Of a stretch of DNA of 64,000 nt, positions 12,792-25,160 are shown piece by piece. The stretch is taken from the NCBI GenBank assembly GCA_030248195.1, contig JASAND010020062.1, positions 114,503-178,502 of the forward strand. The letters are read 5' to 3'. The translations under genes were made by a program, and so were the position numbers. This DNA is from Trissonchulus latispiculum (Eukaryota; Nematoda; Enoplea; Enoplida; Ironidae). Every line of letters starts with the position of its first letter. Position 1 is the first letter of the stretch. Below the pieces are notes generated by a model that saw nothing but the letters and a program-made list of their open reading frames with translations, was not told the DNA's origin and did not search any database.

Positions 12792-14235
12792 CACTGCATT
12801 GTTCTGGCATAGATTGAAGTATAGCTAAAAATTGTGTAATTTTTTAAATTTAGTTCAATTTTAAATTAGAAAATATTACTCATGTTTAGCAGTTCTAATA
12901 GTTTTTAAATGTTTCGTGTCATAATTTTTCGTGCCTCTGATTTGATGTTTTTTAGTATTTTTAGCTTTATTTCAATATATATACTAGTCGGTTTGAAAGT
13001 AGCTATTCTTTGGTACTGTAATGCTTTACGGAGTGATGCAAAGTGTTTATTTTTGGATGTTCTATAATACCAAATGTTTTTTCACTAACAGGTTATTTTT
13101 GTTCAGTTTTTTCGTTTCCTTTTGCTAATTTTAACTTCCGTTTTTCTTGTTCTTCTGCTGCATTTAGCGTAACTGTTGTGTCTGTTCTTTATTATGTTTT
13201 TTGCAATTCTATGAAGAATTTAGCAGCTACGTTTTTATTCATCATAACAGCCCAGAGCAATATTAGAACATCGAATTTATAGCAGTATATAGATTTACAA
13301 ATTTATTTAAATTTATATAAATTTACACTATTTTCATGGTATATTTATCGTTGCATTGAGATTGGTTTTCGATTGGTTTGAACAAATTGTGAAATGGCCC
13401 TTTTCGTTAAAACAATTCACGGTTAATACGGTATAAAAATTTACACTATTTTATGGTAATATTTATCGTTGCGTTTATGTATGCACTGTACTATATAAAG
13501 AGAACTATATGAACTCTGACATGATACCCATTTTAGTCGTCACTGCATCTGTATGTGCGATGTCAGTGGTTTGCCAATCGTGACTTGTGTTGGTTTGATC
13601 TACGCGTATTTCCAGTTTTTTAGCAAAATCTGTTTACAGTTGGTGCGGTCGGTGCATTCTGTGATTTCTTTGGTCATCTGTCGGTGATTTATATATATAC
13701 TGTTGTCTTGTCTTGATTTAATGTGTGCCTTTTTCTTATGCTGTTACTGTTATATATTGTATTTTTGTTGTTTTATCATAGGAATCCAATTCCAATCGAA
13801 ATTGGGTGTTTTATCCTGAAAAACAAAGCCAAAATGAAATTAAGTTTTCTATAAGAGCAAACTAAAAATTTGTTGACTAAGTTTTATGACGCTTTGTGTT
13901 GCGTTAATTTAAATATTGAATATTTAAATATCTGTCGGAATTCCAAAATGTATCGTTTTTACTGATTTTATGTAATTATTCTGAGGGTGTGGGTTTCGTG
14001 CAATGTTCAGTTTCGTAAGTGCATTTATATATCTGTTTATTTTGCTCTGTTAATGTTATTGTTATATTACATTTTGTACTAACCAGATATATAATGAATT
14101 TTAACACATTTTGCGGTTTCTATTTTGTTAATTGTTCAAAACAGCATTTATAGTTGCTTTATGTTATCATTCCCTGTTGTCATATTACAGTATTGATTTC
14201 GAGAAAAATAAAGTTCAAATGTTTCAAGAGTCGAT
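12792..14235 (+). promoter_or_regulatory. CPEB 3' UTR with polyadenylation signal
   Basis: There is no convincing ORF after the stop. AATAAA occurs at 14207-14212, a plausible poly(A) signal giving a UTR of about 1.4 kb. Several TTTTAT words (for example near 13,230, 13,770, 13,809, 13,880 and 13,965) fit the CPE consensus that CPEB proteins bind, so self-regulation is possible. The region is very T-rich, so chance matches are expected. Confidence 0.5.
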
Positions 14236-15434
14236 GTCTAGTCAATAGCTTAGATAGGATAAGGGATAAAAATTTAAGATTTATATAAAAATATTTCGTT
14301 TTTCAATATTTTCCGGAGTGTTTCTTTGGAATATCATATTTAGATCATAAGGCTGAAATTATCGTAATATAAAACCAGTCCTTCTCTCAGAGATACAGCT
14401 GAGTGCTGAAGAATTAAGTTTGCTTAAATTGTTAGACATAGATTGTTAAGTTTTGTCTTAACTTAAAAGTCTAGCTCACTTAACGATTACTAGGAAATTA
14501 TGAAATAGAAATAGTTTATACAAACAAAGTAACGGAAACACTTTTAAATTGCCTTTAATTTTTCTCCTTTAAATTGCCTTTAATTTTTAACTTGTTTGCT
14601 CCAATGTTATAGTCATACCCTAAATTTTCACTCTTCATGAATACCATCTGCGAAAATAAAAATAGCTTATAATTAATGAAAATGACACCTCGGCGTAATA
14701 AAATTCAACCATAATTAAGTTTCAGCTTAGCTGCCTGATGTCTTTTTACATTCCTTGTTGTACCCAGGATATTACGTCATAAACGTGCTAGTATATACTT
14801 ATTGATCTTCCCTTAGCCAGGCTTTAGCTTTCCAGCCTCAAACTCTTGAAAGCAGCCAGTTTACTTGACAAGAATCATAGACACGGTTTTAGTATTTAAG
14901 TAGTCTGTAATTTCTGCGTTTTCTAATTCAGATGTTTTCTAAGCAAGAGATTTCCTCTAAAAGGGAATTCTGCGTAGTTTAGGAGTTGAGATGCATTTTC
15001 CCTACATTATTTAGTGAGAATTTTCAAGAGTGATCGAGTGCGCCATGGTGTTCATTTAAATCTGGTGCTAACTAAGAGAATATAGTAGGTTATAGAAATT
15101 ATTATTTTTTACGTATATCAGCAAGTAAATAAATCCGGCGAACCGACTGGGATGAGGTGGCTGTAAAAAAGTACCTAAATACTTTTCTATCAAAATGCAT
15201 CCTGCTTTAGAGTATATATTATCAGGTTAAGGAACTGCCAGAAAATTTGTGGAACATTAAGTGATGGAACCTATGTACCATGAAATTTTGGAACCAATTT
15301 TTGCGAAAAACAATGACTCTTTGTTTTCTTTTTCTGAACATTTGCAATTTCTTTCTCATCTCTTCCTCAGTCTTTTTCCTAAAATTTCGTAGCTGTTCTA
15401 TGATATACTAATTGCTAATATGTTCCCTTATTAG
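12930..15434. other. CPEB 3' flank, mostly featureless
   Basis: Beyond the poly(A) signal at 14,207 the DNA is AT-rich with no supported gene. A SINE tail (GAGGTGGCTGTAAAAAA) lies near 15,155. Confidence 0.55.
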
Positions 15435-15527
15435 AAGGTGGAAGTCACCTCCGATAATCTGATTGATCGGATGGCCAATTGCCGATCAGACTACGGGAAT
15501 TCGCGCCCCGCGAAGAAATCTTTGTAA
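15435..15527 (+). CDS. Candidate terminal coding exon, parent gene unknown
   Basis: A clean acceptor (TTCCCTTATTAG) is followed by 30 codons ending in TAA. They encode KVEVTSDNLIDRMANC and then RSDYGNSRPAKKSL. GC-rich codon use stands out against AT-rich surroundings. It starts in phase 0, so it could be an alternative terminal exon of the CPEB gene joined from 10926. It could also join a short upstream ATG-led exon at about 14,931-14,972, whose donor would be GTAGTT. No family recognised. Confidence 0.4.
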   Translation, partial: KVEVTSDNLIDRMANCRSDYGNSRPAKKSL

Positions 15528-15566
15528 CTAGATAATTATGATCTATATGTTCTTCGTGACTTTTCA

Positions 15567-15759
15567 TAGATGATTGGCCTTTTCTTGCAACGGGAGCTGT
15601 TAATTTTTTGTGTTGAATGTTAAATGTTAAACATTTACAAATTTATCAGCTCCCGTAGCAAGAAAACAGCTTCCGTAGCAAGAAAACAGCTCCCGTAGCA
15701 AGAAAATAGCTCCCGTAGCAAGAAAACAGCTCCCGTAGCAAGAAAAGGCCAATCATCTA
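15567..15759. mobile_element. Short foldback element built on a 20-bp tandem unit
   Basis: The ends TAGATGATTGGCCTTTTCTT and AAGAAAAGGCCAATCATCTA are exact inverted copies. The right half is five tandem copies of AGCTCCCGTAGCAAGAAAA, and the left end carries a single inverted copy. Confidence 0.88.
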
Positions 15760-15920
15760 CCCCTTGATAAATTGGCCGATAAATTATAGATAACTCTAGA
15801 ACCTGCTTTGTTGATGCTGCATATGCTTACTATGTAAGCTAGTTGAACAATAGCATTCTGTTTCTCCGTTTTCCGTTTCTGTATTTTTATACCTCCGAAA
15901 TGTTTCGGAGAATAACACTG

Positions 15921-16722
15921 GTTTGCACCAAATGTGATTAGCAAATAATTAGCAGATTTCGTGCTTAGCAATTGCTAAGCAAGTGCTTAATCCTAAACTC
16001 CTTTGCACCAAATCTGATTAAGTTAACCAAGTGCTAAGCAGATGCTAATCAAGTGCTCAAGAAGGAAATATTTAATCCTACTCTGGAGGAGGATTAACTG
16101 CTAAATTTGCGCTAGTTTGTCGAATTTATTACGATTTCCTGTCAATCTGTAAGGGCGAGAATGTTTGCTGGACAAATAAGAGCCTTCCCACGCTGCTCCT
16201 AATTTCCAGAAACCAAATTAAAAATGTTCGTCGGCAATTTGCAAAGCTAAAGCTTAACCAGATAAAAGTATTTTCAAAATTTGTCAAATATTCGGAATTT
16301 ATTAGAAAACATTTGACATGACACCGTTAGTTTAAAACCTCTTCAATACTACATTTTTAAATGTCAACAACACAACTCATTCCAGCAAGAGGCAATTTAG
16401 GTGACTACACACAAAAACTGATTTCTTGCATTAAAATTAAAGACACTGTCAGCTGAGTATAATCCTGAGAAGAACTGCTAAGCAAGTGATTAGCGGATAC
16501 GATTGTTCATGTAATCATGTGATAATGGCATAAAATTCCCGTAGGTGATTGGTTCAAATCCCAAAATCCTGCATTTTCATTGGTCACTTCTTGGTAATGC
16601 TAACCATTTGCTAAGCAACTGCTAAGCTGATGATCTGTTAATCACTTGCTAACCAGATGTGGTGCAACGGAGTTGTTGCTAAGCAAATGCTTAGCAAATA
16701 GTTAATCACATTTGGTGCAAAC
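15921..16722. mobile_element. TIR element with GCTAAGCA subterminal words
   Basis: The ends GTTTGCACCAAATGTGATTA and its complement bound about 800 bp of non-coding DNA. Many TGCTTAGC / GCTAAGCA words lie near both ends. A second internal copy of the end sequence lies near 16,002. Confidence 0.75.
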
Positions 16723-17506
16723 GGCCGTAAGTAACTACAAAATTTTTTCTGGGGAAATGGGAATACAAATTAGAAGCTCCTTGATCAGTAGAAGAAAACT
16801 TGAAGTTGTGAAATGTAAAAATACTGCTTTGCATAATCATTTCTGACAATGTTAGCATTCAATGTTCAGCAACATTGTGTTGCGCTATTTTGTAGGGTTT
16901 CCTCTTATTTTTATTTGACCTTACGGGGTTTTATGAAACCTGGCACAGTGATGCTGCACATGATATTGGTAAACTTTGAGACGAGGATCTCGGGTATCCG
17001 CTTTAGTCATTTTTCCTATTCTACCGTTTTTTGGCTGCTTCGGTGCTCCCGAAGTTTTTCGCATTCTGTGTATCTAATTGATGGTGGATATCTATCGTAA
17101 AGTAAATTACGTCAGGAGAAAACCAAGAAACAACAGGAGCCTAGTTCTTCAGTGATGTAACTGAATTATATATTACCGATGAATTGTTCTAATTTCTCGC
17201 AAAAAATCTTTCGATATTGGTCAATTTTATGTTTGCGAAATTTCCTGAATATGATCTTTTATTTGTTTACAGGACCACAAAGAGGACAAAAAATGAATAG
17301 TTAAAATTTGTGTGTATGATTGGAATATAGGTTCTGGTCCGATACATTTCTTGCTTTACAACAATTAGCTAACGGCAAACTAGATTTTAGTTATATTTTT
17401 TCACACCAATTCAGAGGCTGTCTATTCTAAGACATCGTCGACATTTTCCAGTTTTAGGTTGAAGTTTCAAAATAAGCAAAAAGTTGTCACTTCTTTTCAC
17501 TTTCAG

Positions 17507-17650
17507 TTATTTACGCTGTCAAATGCTGTTTGTGGAGGCTCCATCCAACTGGGACTCAAAATTGTTTCATAAAGTTAGCACCGAGTTTTTCAAGGCGAAT
17601 GCTTCAAGCCAAGCTTTTTTGACAATGTTTACGACGTTGTTGACTGGAAA
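17507..17650 (+). CDS. Candidate internal exon, parent gene unknown
   Basis: The segment lies between a TTTCAG acceptor and a GG-AAAG/GTTTAT donor and stays open for 48 codons. It encodes QMLFVEAPSNWDSKLFHK and then VSTEFFKANASSQAFLTMF. It starts with the last base of a split codon and ends in phase 0. It cannot be joined in frame to the small membrane-protein gene that starts at 18719. It may be part of an unplaced gene or a decayed transposon gene. Confidence 0.3.
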
Positions 17651-17724
17651 GGTTTATGTTTTTTCTACAGAATTCTGGCTTTGTTAATTTTTTGAAGGAA
17701 TACAGCATACAGGGTAAAGTTAGT

Positions 17725-17832
17725 GGATCTTTTGCGCTGTCCCCCCAGCCCTACCTTTTGATTTTTTGACCAATAACTTTGAAATTTGGTGTGGGTACAT
17801 TCTGAAGCCTGGTGAATTCAAAAATTAAAAAA
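17725..17832. mobile_element. Foldback family A, truncated end
   Basis: GGATCTTTTGCGCTG followed by TTTGATTTTTTGACCAATAAC and GAATTCAAAAATT matches one arm end of the family. The rest is absent. Confidence 0.75.
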
Positions 17833-18718
17833 TATTACCATCGTGCGGTTAACGGCAGAATTATTACCAACCATCACATTTCCAGATTTGCTCAATAGCA
17901 GTAGATATTGTCGAGTTAGGTTTATAAATCCCTGACTTAGGAAAGGGAGAGTGAAGCGGGCGGATTTTCAAAAAAAGCCGAAAAAACTGGATTCTGGGGA
18001 GGGCAGCGCTTCAGGTCTGGGTTTTGGAAGACCAACACCCTTCTGTACTAAGATTTGGGACACATTACAAGTCACTATGCCAGGGCAGGCAAGGTATATT
18101 TCACAAAAGAGGACGAAATTTTGATGCGTCTTCGAAAAACACCATGAACACTGAATAAAGTTGGTCATGGTCATATAGTAATTTGGTGTGCGTCGTTTAA
18201 CATTAAAGTGCAGTATATATGTCGATTATCGAATGCCGTTCTTGGTCTACAGAACCCGTCTAGAGTTTTAATTCTTGAGCTTTTTGCAAATTTTAGCTGA
18301 AAATGAATCTTTCTGAAACTTGCCTTGGATTTGGCACACACCTGTGTTATTTTCCTAATTGTGCTGCAAACTAGAATGCATTAATGCTAATCATATATAC
18401 TTTTGTTATACCTATGGCAAAAAGCGAATCCATTAGCAAAATTTTTCTTGCGATATACATAATTTTTGTCAATTTCAGATATTCTATGTAATCATGTAGT
18501 CCATTAAGGATTTGTCAGACCTTTTTTGGATCTCCTCAGTCTTTAATCAACCCGTCTTCAAGACAGGAAAAAAGCAAGACTGACTGAATGCTAGCTTGGC
18601 TTTTTCCCTGAATTTGTGTCTTAATTTTTGCGTTGATTTTCAAAATTTCAAGCTTTTCCCTTGATTTCCCTTCCGGGAAAAATTTGCTGTGACAGTTCTC
18701 TCTGCTTGATGGATTCTA

Positions 18719-21503
18719 ATGGCTGAGCCGGAATTTCCCAAATCTATCCGTGGATGGCTACCGTGAGTTTAGCTTGTTAGTTTTTAATTGTTGCTGTTTA
18801 ATTAAATTTTAAATTACATTAAATTTAATTTGTTAAAAATGTATAATGCCTTAAAAAGCAATTGCCCTCAATTACTTTATTCCTATATACACTACACACA
18901 CAATATTATTTATTATATCCATAATGTCTGTTTTAGCTTTTCCTTATTCGTTTTTCACTTCAGATTGAAATATTTTTCTTAAAATTCCAATAAACCCTAA
19001 AATGAAATTTCATTCTTTTTTATCCAATTTCAGGTTCGAAACAGCCATCATCTGGTCTGCGGTGGGTCTTTTCCTGCTGGTGATCTTCTGCTGTCTGGCC
19101 TGCTACCTGAAGGATCCCACCCTTTACGTCCTTTCTCCCTTTATCAACCGGCCCAGAACCCGACACTCTTCGTCTAAGTAAGCTTAATTGGACAATAACT
19201 AATTTTTAAAACAAAGGATTAAATCAAACAGTTCAAGACAATAGTTACATAACTGCTGACTAAGTGCTGACTTTCATTCCCTTCTGCTAAAAATCGTCGC
19301 CTGTGGACAGAAAGTGTTAATAGAACTAGACAACTTAGGAGACGTGATACTTACCAGCATGAAAAAACATTTTAAATTCTAACAATCCACGAGTTTTCTG
19401 GAATTTCTTACAGTCTAAATTTAATTACAAGTCTGCTATACCATGTATTGAAACAAGTCAAAATACTTTTACATTCAAAAATCAAGAAAAAGGTGTATTA
19501 TTCAACAATTTTTTCTCTTCTGTGTTTATAAGCGATGACGGCAACCAACTAGATTTTGCACACAGGCATCCTAGTTTTGTATTTCCTACTATAGATTTTA
19601 CGGATCAAAGTGTTTATGACTGTATACTTAAAGCCAAATCTAAAAACAGTACTGGCCATGATGATATACCACAATTTTTCTTTAAAAAAGTTGCTATGTC
19701 CATCTGTGCTCCTCTTGCTACCATCTTTCGTGTTTCTCTGGCTATGGGAAAATTGCCCAAAGCCTGGAAAATTGCTAAAATTACCCCAGTTTTCAAAAAA
19801 GGGGAGAAGTGAAAAGTTAAAAATTACAGACCTATAAGTTTACTTGTTAACAGCAGCAAGTATATGGAAGTTTTCGTTGCCGAGGCATTAAAATCTTATT
19901 TGCTAAAAAATAAATTTATTTCCATTTTGCAACATGGTTTCTTACCTGGTCGCTCAACAGTTTCCCAACTCTTACAATGTTTAAATGATTGGACTAAAGC
20001 AGTTGACAGTGGAAGCTTTGTAGATGTAATTTATATGGATGTGGCAAAGGCATTTGATTGTTTGTCTCATGAAAAGCTATGTCAAAAACTTTCTGCCTTC
20101 CGACTGTTCTTGAATGGATTGCGACTATTTAAGCAATAGAAAACAGTATGTCAGTGTTGGAAACCAGAAATCTCCTCTTTCCGACATAACTTCCGGTGTT
20201 CCGCAAGGGAGTATATTAGGTCCTATTCTATTTCTTGTGTACATAAATGACTTAATAGATGCTGTAAAATTTGCTAACATAAGGTTATATGCTGATGACT
20301 CTAAGCTTTATATAGTTTTCAATCAACCACAAGAAACCGAAGCACTGCAAATTGACCTAAACAATGTTTGCGACTGGTTCACTAAAATGCAGTTAAACCT
20401 TGCTGTTAGTAAATGTACTGTTTTGCACATTGGTAACAAAAATCCATGTTCTGTTTATAATCTAAATAATGACCAGTTACTTTCTGTACAGTATGCTCGT
20501 GACCTTGGAGTTTTGATGCAAAATAACTTAAAGTTTGATATGCATTGCACTGGTATTGCTTCCACCGCTTCAAAAATGGCAAACTTAATTTTGAGAAGTT
20601 TCAATACTAAAAATCGCTCTTTTCTGGTTAAATTATTTAATGTCTATGTAAAACCTAGACTAGAATACGCTTCTGAAGTTTGGTCCCCATATTACATAAA
20701 AGATATAAACACGATTGAAGGTGTTCTTAGAAAGTTTACTAAATTCCTCCCTGGATTAGGAAACTTAACTTATCCTGATAGACTGAAAAAGTTAAACATT
20801 ATTAGCCTAGAAGAAGGGCGTCTAAGAAAAGATCTTATAATGGTTTATAAGATTCTAAACTATGTAACGGATATACACCCTGAAGACTTTTTCAGTAAAG
20901 CAGTTCTAACATCAAATTGTGGGCATAGCCTAAAATTATATACCTAGAAATCATTCTAAAATTTTGTGTAGATCAAGCTTTTTTTCCAATAGAGTTGTTC
21001 CTATTTGGAATACTCTACCTCAGTATATAGTAATGTCAAGTTCACTGGATAGCTTTAAAGAACAACTGTCTACTTATGACTTGCCTGTGTTTCTGAAAGG
21101 TGTGGCTTCAGTAGCAGTTTAACTACGGCTCTGCCACTACCTTAGATTGCAGGTTGTTTTCTTATTTTTGTGTTGTTTTGTTATGTACCTATAGTTTACT
21201 TTTTGTACCTGTTCTTCTGGCATTAAACCTTAAATGTCAGTGCTAATAGTTTTTAAAGTAGTGTTTGCAAAAATAATTGAAATGCATATACAAATCGTTG
21301 ATTTAGCTTTTAGTATAATATATGTAGTTCAAATTCAAAATCTATATGAAATAGAAATGGAAAATTTATATGTCTGTAATGTTCTTCAATCCATTGCTAT
21401 TTTGCGTATATATTTTAGAAATCCCATTTTATCCCCGGATCCCGAATCGGATCTTGCCTGTGATAATGCCAGATTAACTCACTCTGTATCAGTTCTCAGC
21501 TGA
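18719..21503 (+). CDS. Small single-pass membrane protein, 90 residues, function unknown
   Basis: Exons are 18719-18762 (ATG), 19034-19177 and 21419-21503 (TGA). Donors are CC/GTGAGT and AA/GTAAGC; acceptors are CAATTTCAG and ATATTTTAG. Phases agree throughout. An in-frame TGA 12 nt before the ATG supports this start. The protein has a short N-terminus (MAEPEFPKSIRGWLP), one hydrophobic helix of about 23 residues (IIWSAVGLFLLVIFCCLACY), then a polar tail with NRPRTR, a serine cluster and an acidic PDPESD stretch. Reading through the second donor gives a TAA after 63 residues, so a short isoform is possible. Intron 2 holds the LINE fragment. Family not recognised. Confidence 0.6.
19260..21230 (+). 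mobile_element. Degenerate non-LTR retrotransposon (CR1/Jockey-like LINE), 5'-truncated
   Basis: The reverse transcriptase region spans about 19,280-21,121 in several frames. Seen in order: a pre-RT segment, KNSTGHDDIPQFFFKK, PKAWKIAKITPVFKKG, YMDVAKAFDCLSHEKL, SGVPQGSILGPILF, then LYADDSKLY (the YADD catalytic motif) and a C-terminal region ending VPIWNTLPQYI. Frame changes occur near 19,806, 20,100 and 20,938. No endonuclease domain or ORF1 is visible, so the copy is truncated and dead. PQGSILGP with YADD fits the CR1/Jockey/Rex group. It lies in sense orientation in an intron of the small membrane-protein gene. Confidence 0.88.
20114..20947 (+). pseudogene. LINE reverse transcriptase core fragment, 277 codons open
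   Basis: This is the longest intact frame of the LINE, carrying the palm motifs SGVPQGSILGP and LYADDS and the thumb region to EGRLRKDLIMVYKIL. The frame breaks just after NCGHSLKLY and resumes one frame over (SSFFSNRVVPIWNTLPQ). The long open stretch suggests recent insertion compared with most repeats here. Confidence 0.85.
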
Positions 21504-21895
21504 TTGCGCAAATAAGATCACATCAAGTGAAAATTCGTCCAAAACTGAAGGGTGTAGTCGACGAATGAATAGTTGACTATTTATATTAGTTATGGTATTG
21601 CAACTTTTTACACAGCATATATATGAGCTAAACGACATAGAACTTCTATTAAGAGTACATAATAGATAAGAGTGTGACAAGGGTAGCATTTCACTGTTAT
21701 CAGTTAGCGGCTCGCGGACATTATTTTGCCATGCACACTGCCCTGAGCTGAGTTTCTCCATAATCTGAGTTCAGCTCTTGCGGGGGTCGTATTTCGGTTT
21801 GAGTCAAAATTATGGCGAATGTAAGGAACATCAAGAAACTCACAACACCAGCTATTCGCGGCTCCCAAATAAACTGAACTGTAAATGCTTTTCCT

Positions 21896-22003
<108 letters not shown>

Positions 22004-22642
22004 TAGCTTAACATCAATTTCGCCGTAGATAATTGTATTGTAATTAATGAGAATTAATGCCGTGCCAAGTGTTAATCTTGTACACTATTGCTTACTTTAT
22101 GATATTGTAACTTGCCATACTGTGAAATAAATCAATATGTTGCAAGCTACGGTATTGTGCAGTTGGTTTGGCAGGGCAGGGAAGGGATGTAATTGATATT
22201 GTATTATGTAGTAGAGGGCAGTCCCATCACTTAACTAAGGCCCTATTTCTTTAAAGATTAAACGGATTAGATTAAAATTAATCCGCATACTAATAATAAC
22301 ACCTCGGATTAAACGGATTAAATTTAATCCTATTTCTTTAATCCGCTTAGGATTAAAATTCCAATCTAATCCTGTTTCTTTATTCACACCGGACTAAAAA
22401 ATGGAAGAGTTTATTTTAATGCGACCTGCTTATTCGCTGTTTCTTTAAAGATTAATTTTAATCCACTTTAATCCTCGTGCAGCTGCGCGGATTAAACGGA
22501 TTAAAAGTTGGCGGATTAAAAGTAGAATTTTAATCTCTGTTTCTTTAATGGCAGATTAAATGGATTATAATCGACTCGTCTAATCAGCGGATTAAAAATG
22601 GCCGGATTAAACGAGTTAATTTAATCCGTTTAACCATTTTAA

Positions 22643-25160
22643 AGAGGCTTGCACCAGTCGTGTTTATCTCCCGTTTAAACTAAACTTGAGTTTAAACTCG
22701 TGTTTAGTCATTAGTAGGCTTGCACCAGTCAAGTTTAACTTAAACTGGAGTTTAAAATTTGTGTATTTAAACACCACCTACCTACTGGAAATTTAAACTT
22801 GAGATGGACCAGGTTTAAGGTCGTGTTTAAGGCAAAAATATATAACAGTTGCTTGCAGTTTTTGACGTCGGATACAAAAAATAAGAAATCATTAAAGTTG
22901 TAAACACAGTAATTTTATTAATACCGTCTGAAAATTTACTTTTTTGACGGAAAAATGGTTGCTTTGATTTTTAATCATTAATCTGTCAGTAGCGACTGTA
23001 CATGCGCACCCTCAAAATAAGTACTTTGAAAATAATTGATTTATGCTGAGGAACCAAAACATGCTTTCTTTTTCTTTTATAGTCTCCTGTTTAACGTCAG
23101 GTGTCAAGGGAGCCAACCGCCATCCTATTCCTGCTCGGAAATATAGCACAATAGGAATATTTTCACCAGTCTTATGGTCTATTTCCTATTTCTGTTTGCA
23201 CCAAATAGTCAGGTTTCGTTTATTTCTAACTTAGGCCTAAGATTAAAATAGGAAATAGGAAATAGACTAACGACACTAAATAGATAAAAAAATGCCGCCT
23301 GACCAATCGCCTCACTGCTCGTAACTGATTGGTTTTGATTACTAAGCTGCTGAGAGTTTTAAATAAAGCTGGAACCGTACTGGATAAACAAAACAGTGAT
23401 CAATACAATTAACTGATTAAGTAATTAGTTAAATAATTTAATTTTTTAATTCTGCTTAATTTCCCAAATTGGAAACGAATATTATAAACGATTTCTATAT
23501 ATTGATAGAACAAGCCTTTAACCATGTACATGGGCTTTAACTTTTTATTTTGATCTACGTAAATTTTCCATAATTTGTCCAAAGGCAGTGAAGCATAGTT
23601 AATTTCAATAAAAATTGAAAATATTTTTAAAATACAAATGGAATTATAATTGAGTTATAAATTATAAGTCATAAATAAAAGCTTCGCCTAATATGCTTTG
23701 CATTTGCCTCCACCACTTTTCCGGACCGCTATATTGTTTTTCTTTGGTAATGCATGGTGCAGTGTCCCTTGTGAAGTGTAGAGCACTAGAACCAAGATAG
23801 AGTATATACTCTAAAACTGAAATTAAAGACAGTATAGCCGGCCAACTGGAGCTGAGCTTGAGTGCCAAGAAGCTGTAACTCCAATTAAAATTATTTTAAC
23901 TAAAAGCTAGTGCATATATAGTTATAGGTCAAGACTCAAGACTACCTTATATACTAAATTTATGAATGCAAAACACTTAATATTCAGAAAGTTGACTGCT
24001 TTCCGTCCCTTCCCTTCCGAAGAGCTCGACAAACTTCTGGGGACAAACAAACCCAAGAATCGCTTGGGGTTGGATCTGAGCGGATCGATTTGGATCGCCG
24101 CCTGAACATTTTAAGCGAATCGGTAGAATGGAAACCTTGTTTTTAAGTGAGCCAATCATGGTATAGGGCAACGAATTGTAACCTTCTGATTTGAAGAAGC
24201 CAATTATAAGTATATAATATAATATAATATAATATATAATATAATATATAATATATATAATATATAATATATAATTATATATATATATTATATAATATAT
24301 AATATATATAATTATATATATATATATATATTATATATATAATTATATAATTATATATTATATAATTATAATAATTATATATTATATATATATAATATAT
24401 AATATATAATATAATATATAATATAATATAATATATAATTATTATAAGAAGCCAAAAATATTTTCAATTTTTATTGAAATTAACTATGCTTCACTGCCTT
24501 TGGACAAATTATGGAAAATTTACGTAGATCAAAATAAAAAGTTAAAGCTCATGTACATGGTTAAAGGCTTGTTCTATCAATATATAGAAATCGTTTATAA
24601 TATTCGTCTCCAATTTGGGAAATTTAAGCAGAATTATAAAATCAAATTATTTAACTAATTGTATTGCTCACTGTTTTGTTAATTCAGTACGATTCCAGTT
24701 TTATTTAAAACTCTTAGCAGCTTAGTAATCAAAACCAATCAGTTTACGAGCAGTGAGGCGATTGGTCAGGCGGCATTTTTTTATCTATTTAGTGTCGTTA
24801 GTCTATTTCCTATTTCCTATTTTAATCTTAGGCCTAAGTTAGAAATAAACGAAACATAACTATTTGGTGCAAACAGAAATAGGAAATAGACCATAAGACT
24901 AGTGAAAATATTCCTATTGTGCTATATTTCCGAGCAGGAATAGGATGGCGGTTGGCTCCCTTGACATGATTGGCTTGCGGAACTAAAACGTGACCAAGTC
25001 ATGTTTAAGTCGTGTTCAAATTTAAACACGGGTTTAGTTAAGCAGCAGTTAAACACCACTTGAGCAAGTGATTAAAATTTAAACTTAAACTGGAGTTTAA
25101 GTAAACACGAGTTTAAGGGTTATTCATGAATAAACTAAACACGACTGGTGCAAGCCAGCT
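22643..25160. mobile_element. Nested foldback element with long inverted arms
   Basis: The arms (about 22,643-23,635 and 24,455-25,160) are inverted copies. For example, TCACTGCTCG near 23,315 mirrors the right arm near 24,750, and TTGTCCAAAGGCAGTG at 23,574 mirrors 24,490. The outer end is GGCTTGCACCAGTC. The centre holds about 550 bp of unrelated sequence and an AT microsatellite. It has no credible ORF. It sits inside the 22,236-25,185 element. Confidence 0.75.
24200..24445. repeat. AT-only complex microsatellite (ATATA/TAATATA)n
   Basis: About 245 bases made of A and T only, in imperfect TATAATATAA-type repeats. It lies at the centre of the inverted-repeat element and could extrude as a cruciform. 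Confidence 0.95.

Noticed and set aside
13791..13855. Possible short terminal exon (NPIPIEIGCFIL)
   Set aside because: AT-rich and inside the CPEB 3' UTR, without a partner exon.
16849..17100. 83-codon plus-strand ORF
   Set aside because: Composition is like its AT-rich flanks and no domain or splice signals were seen.
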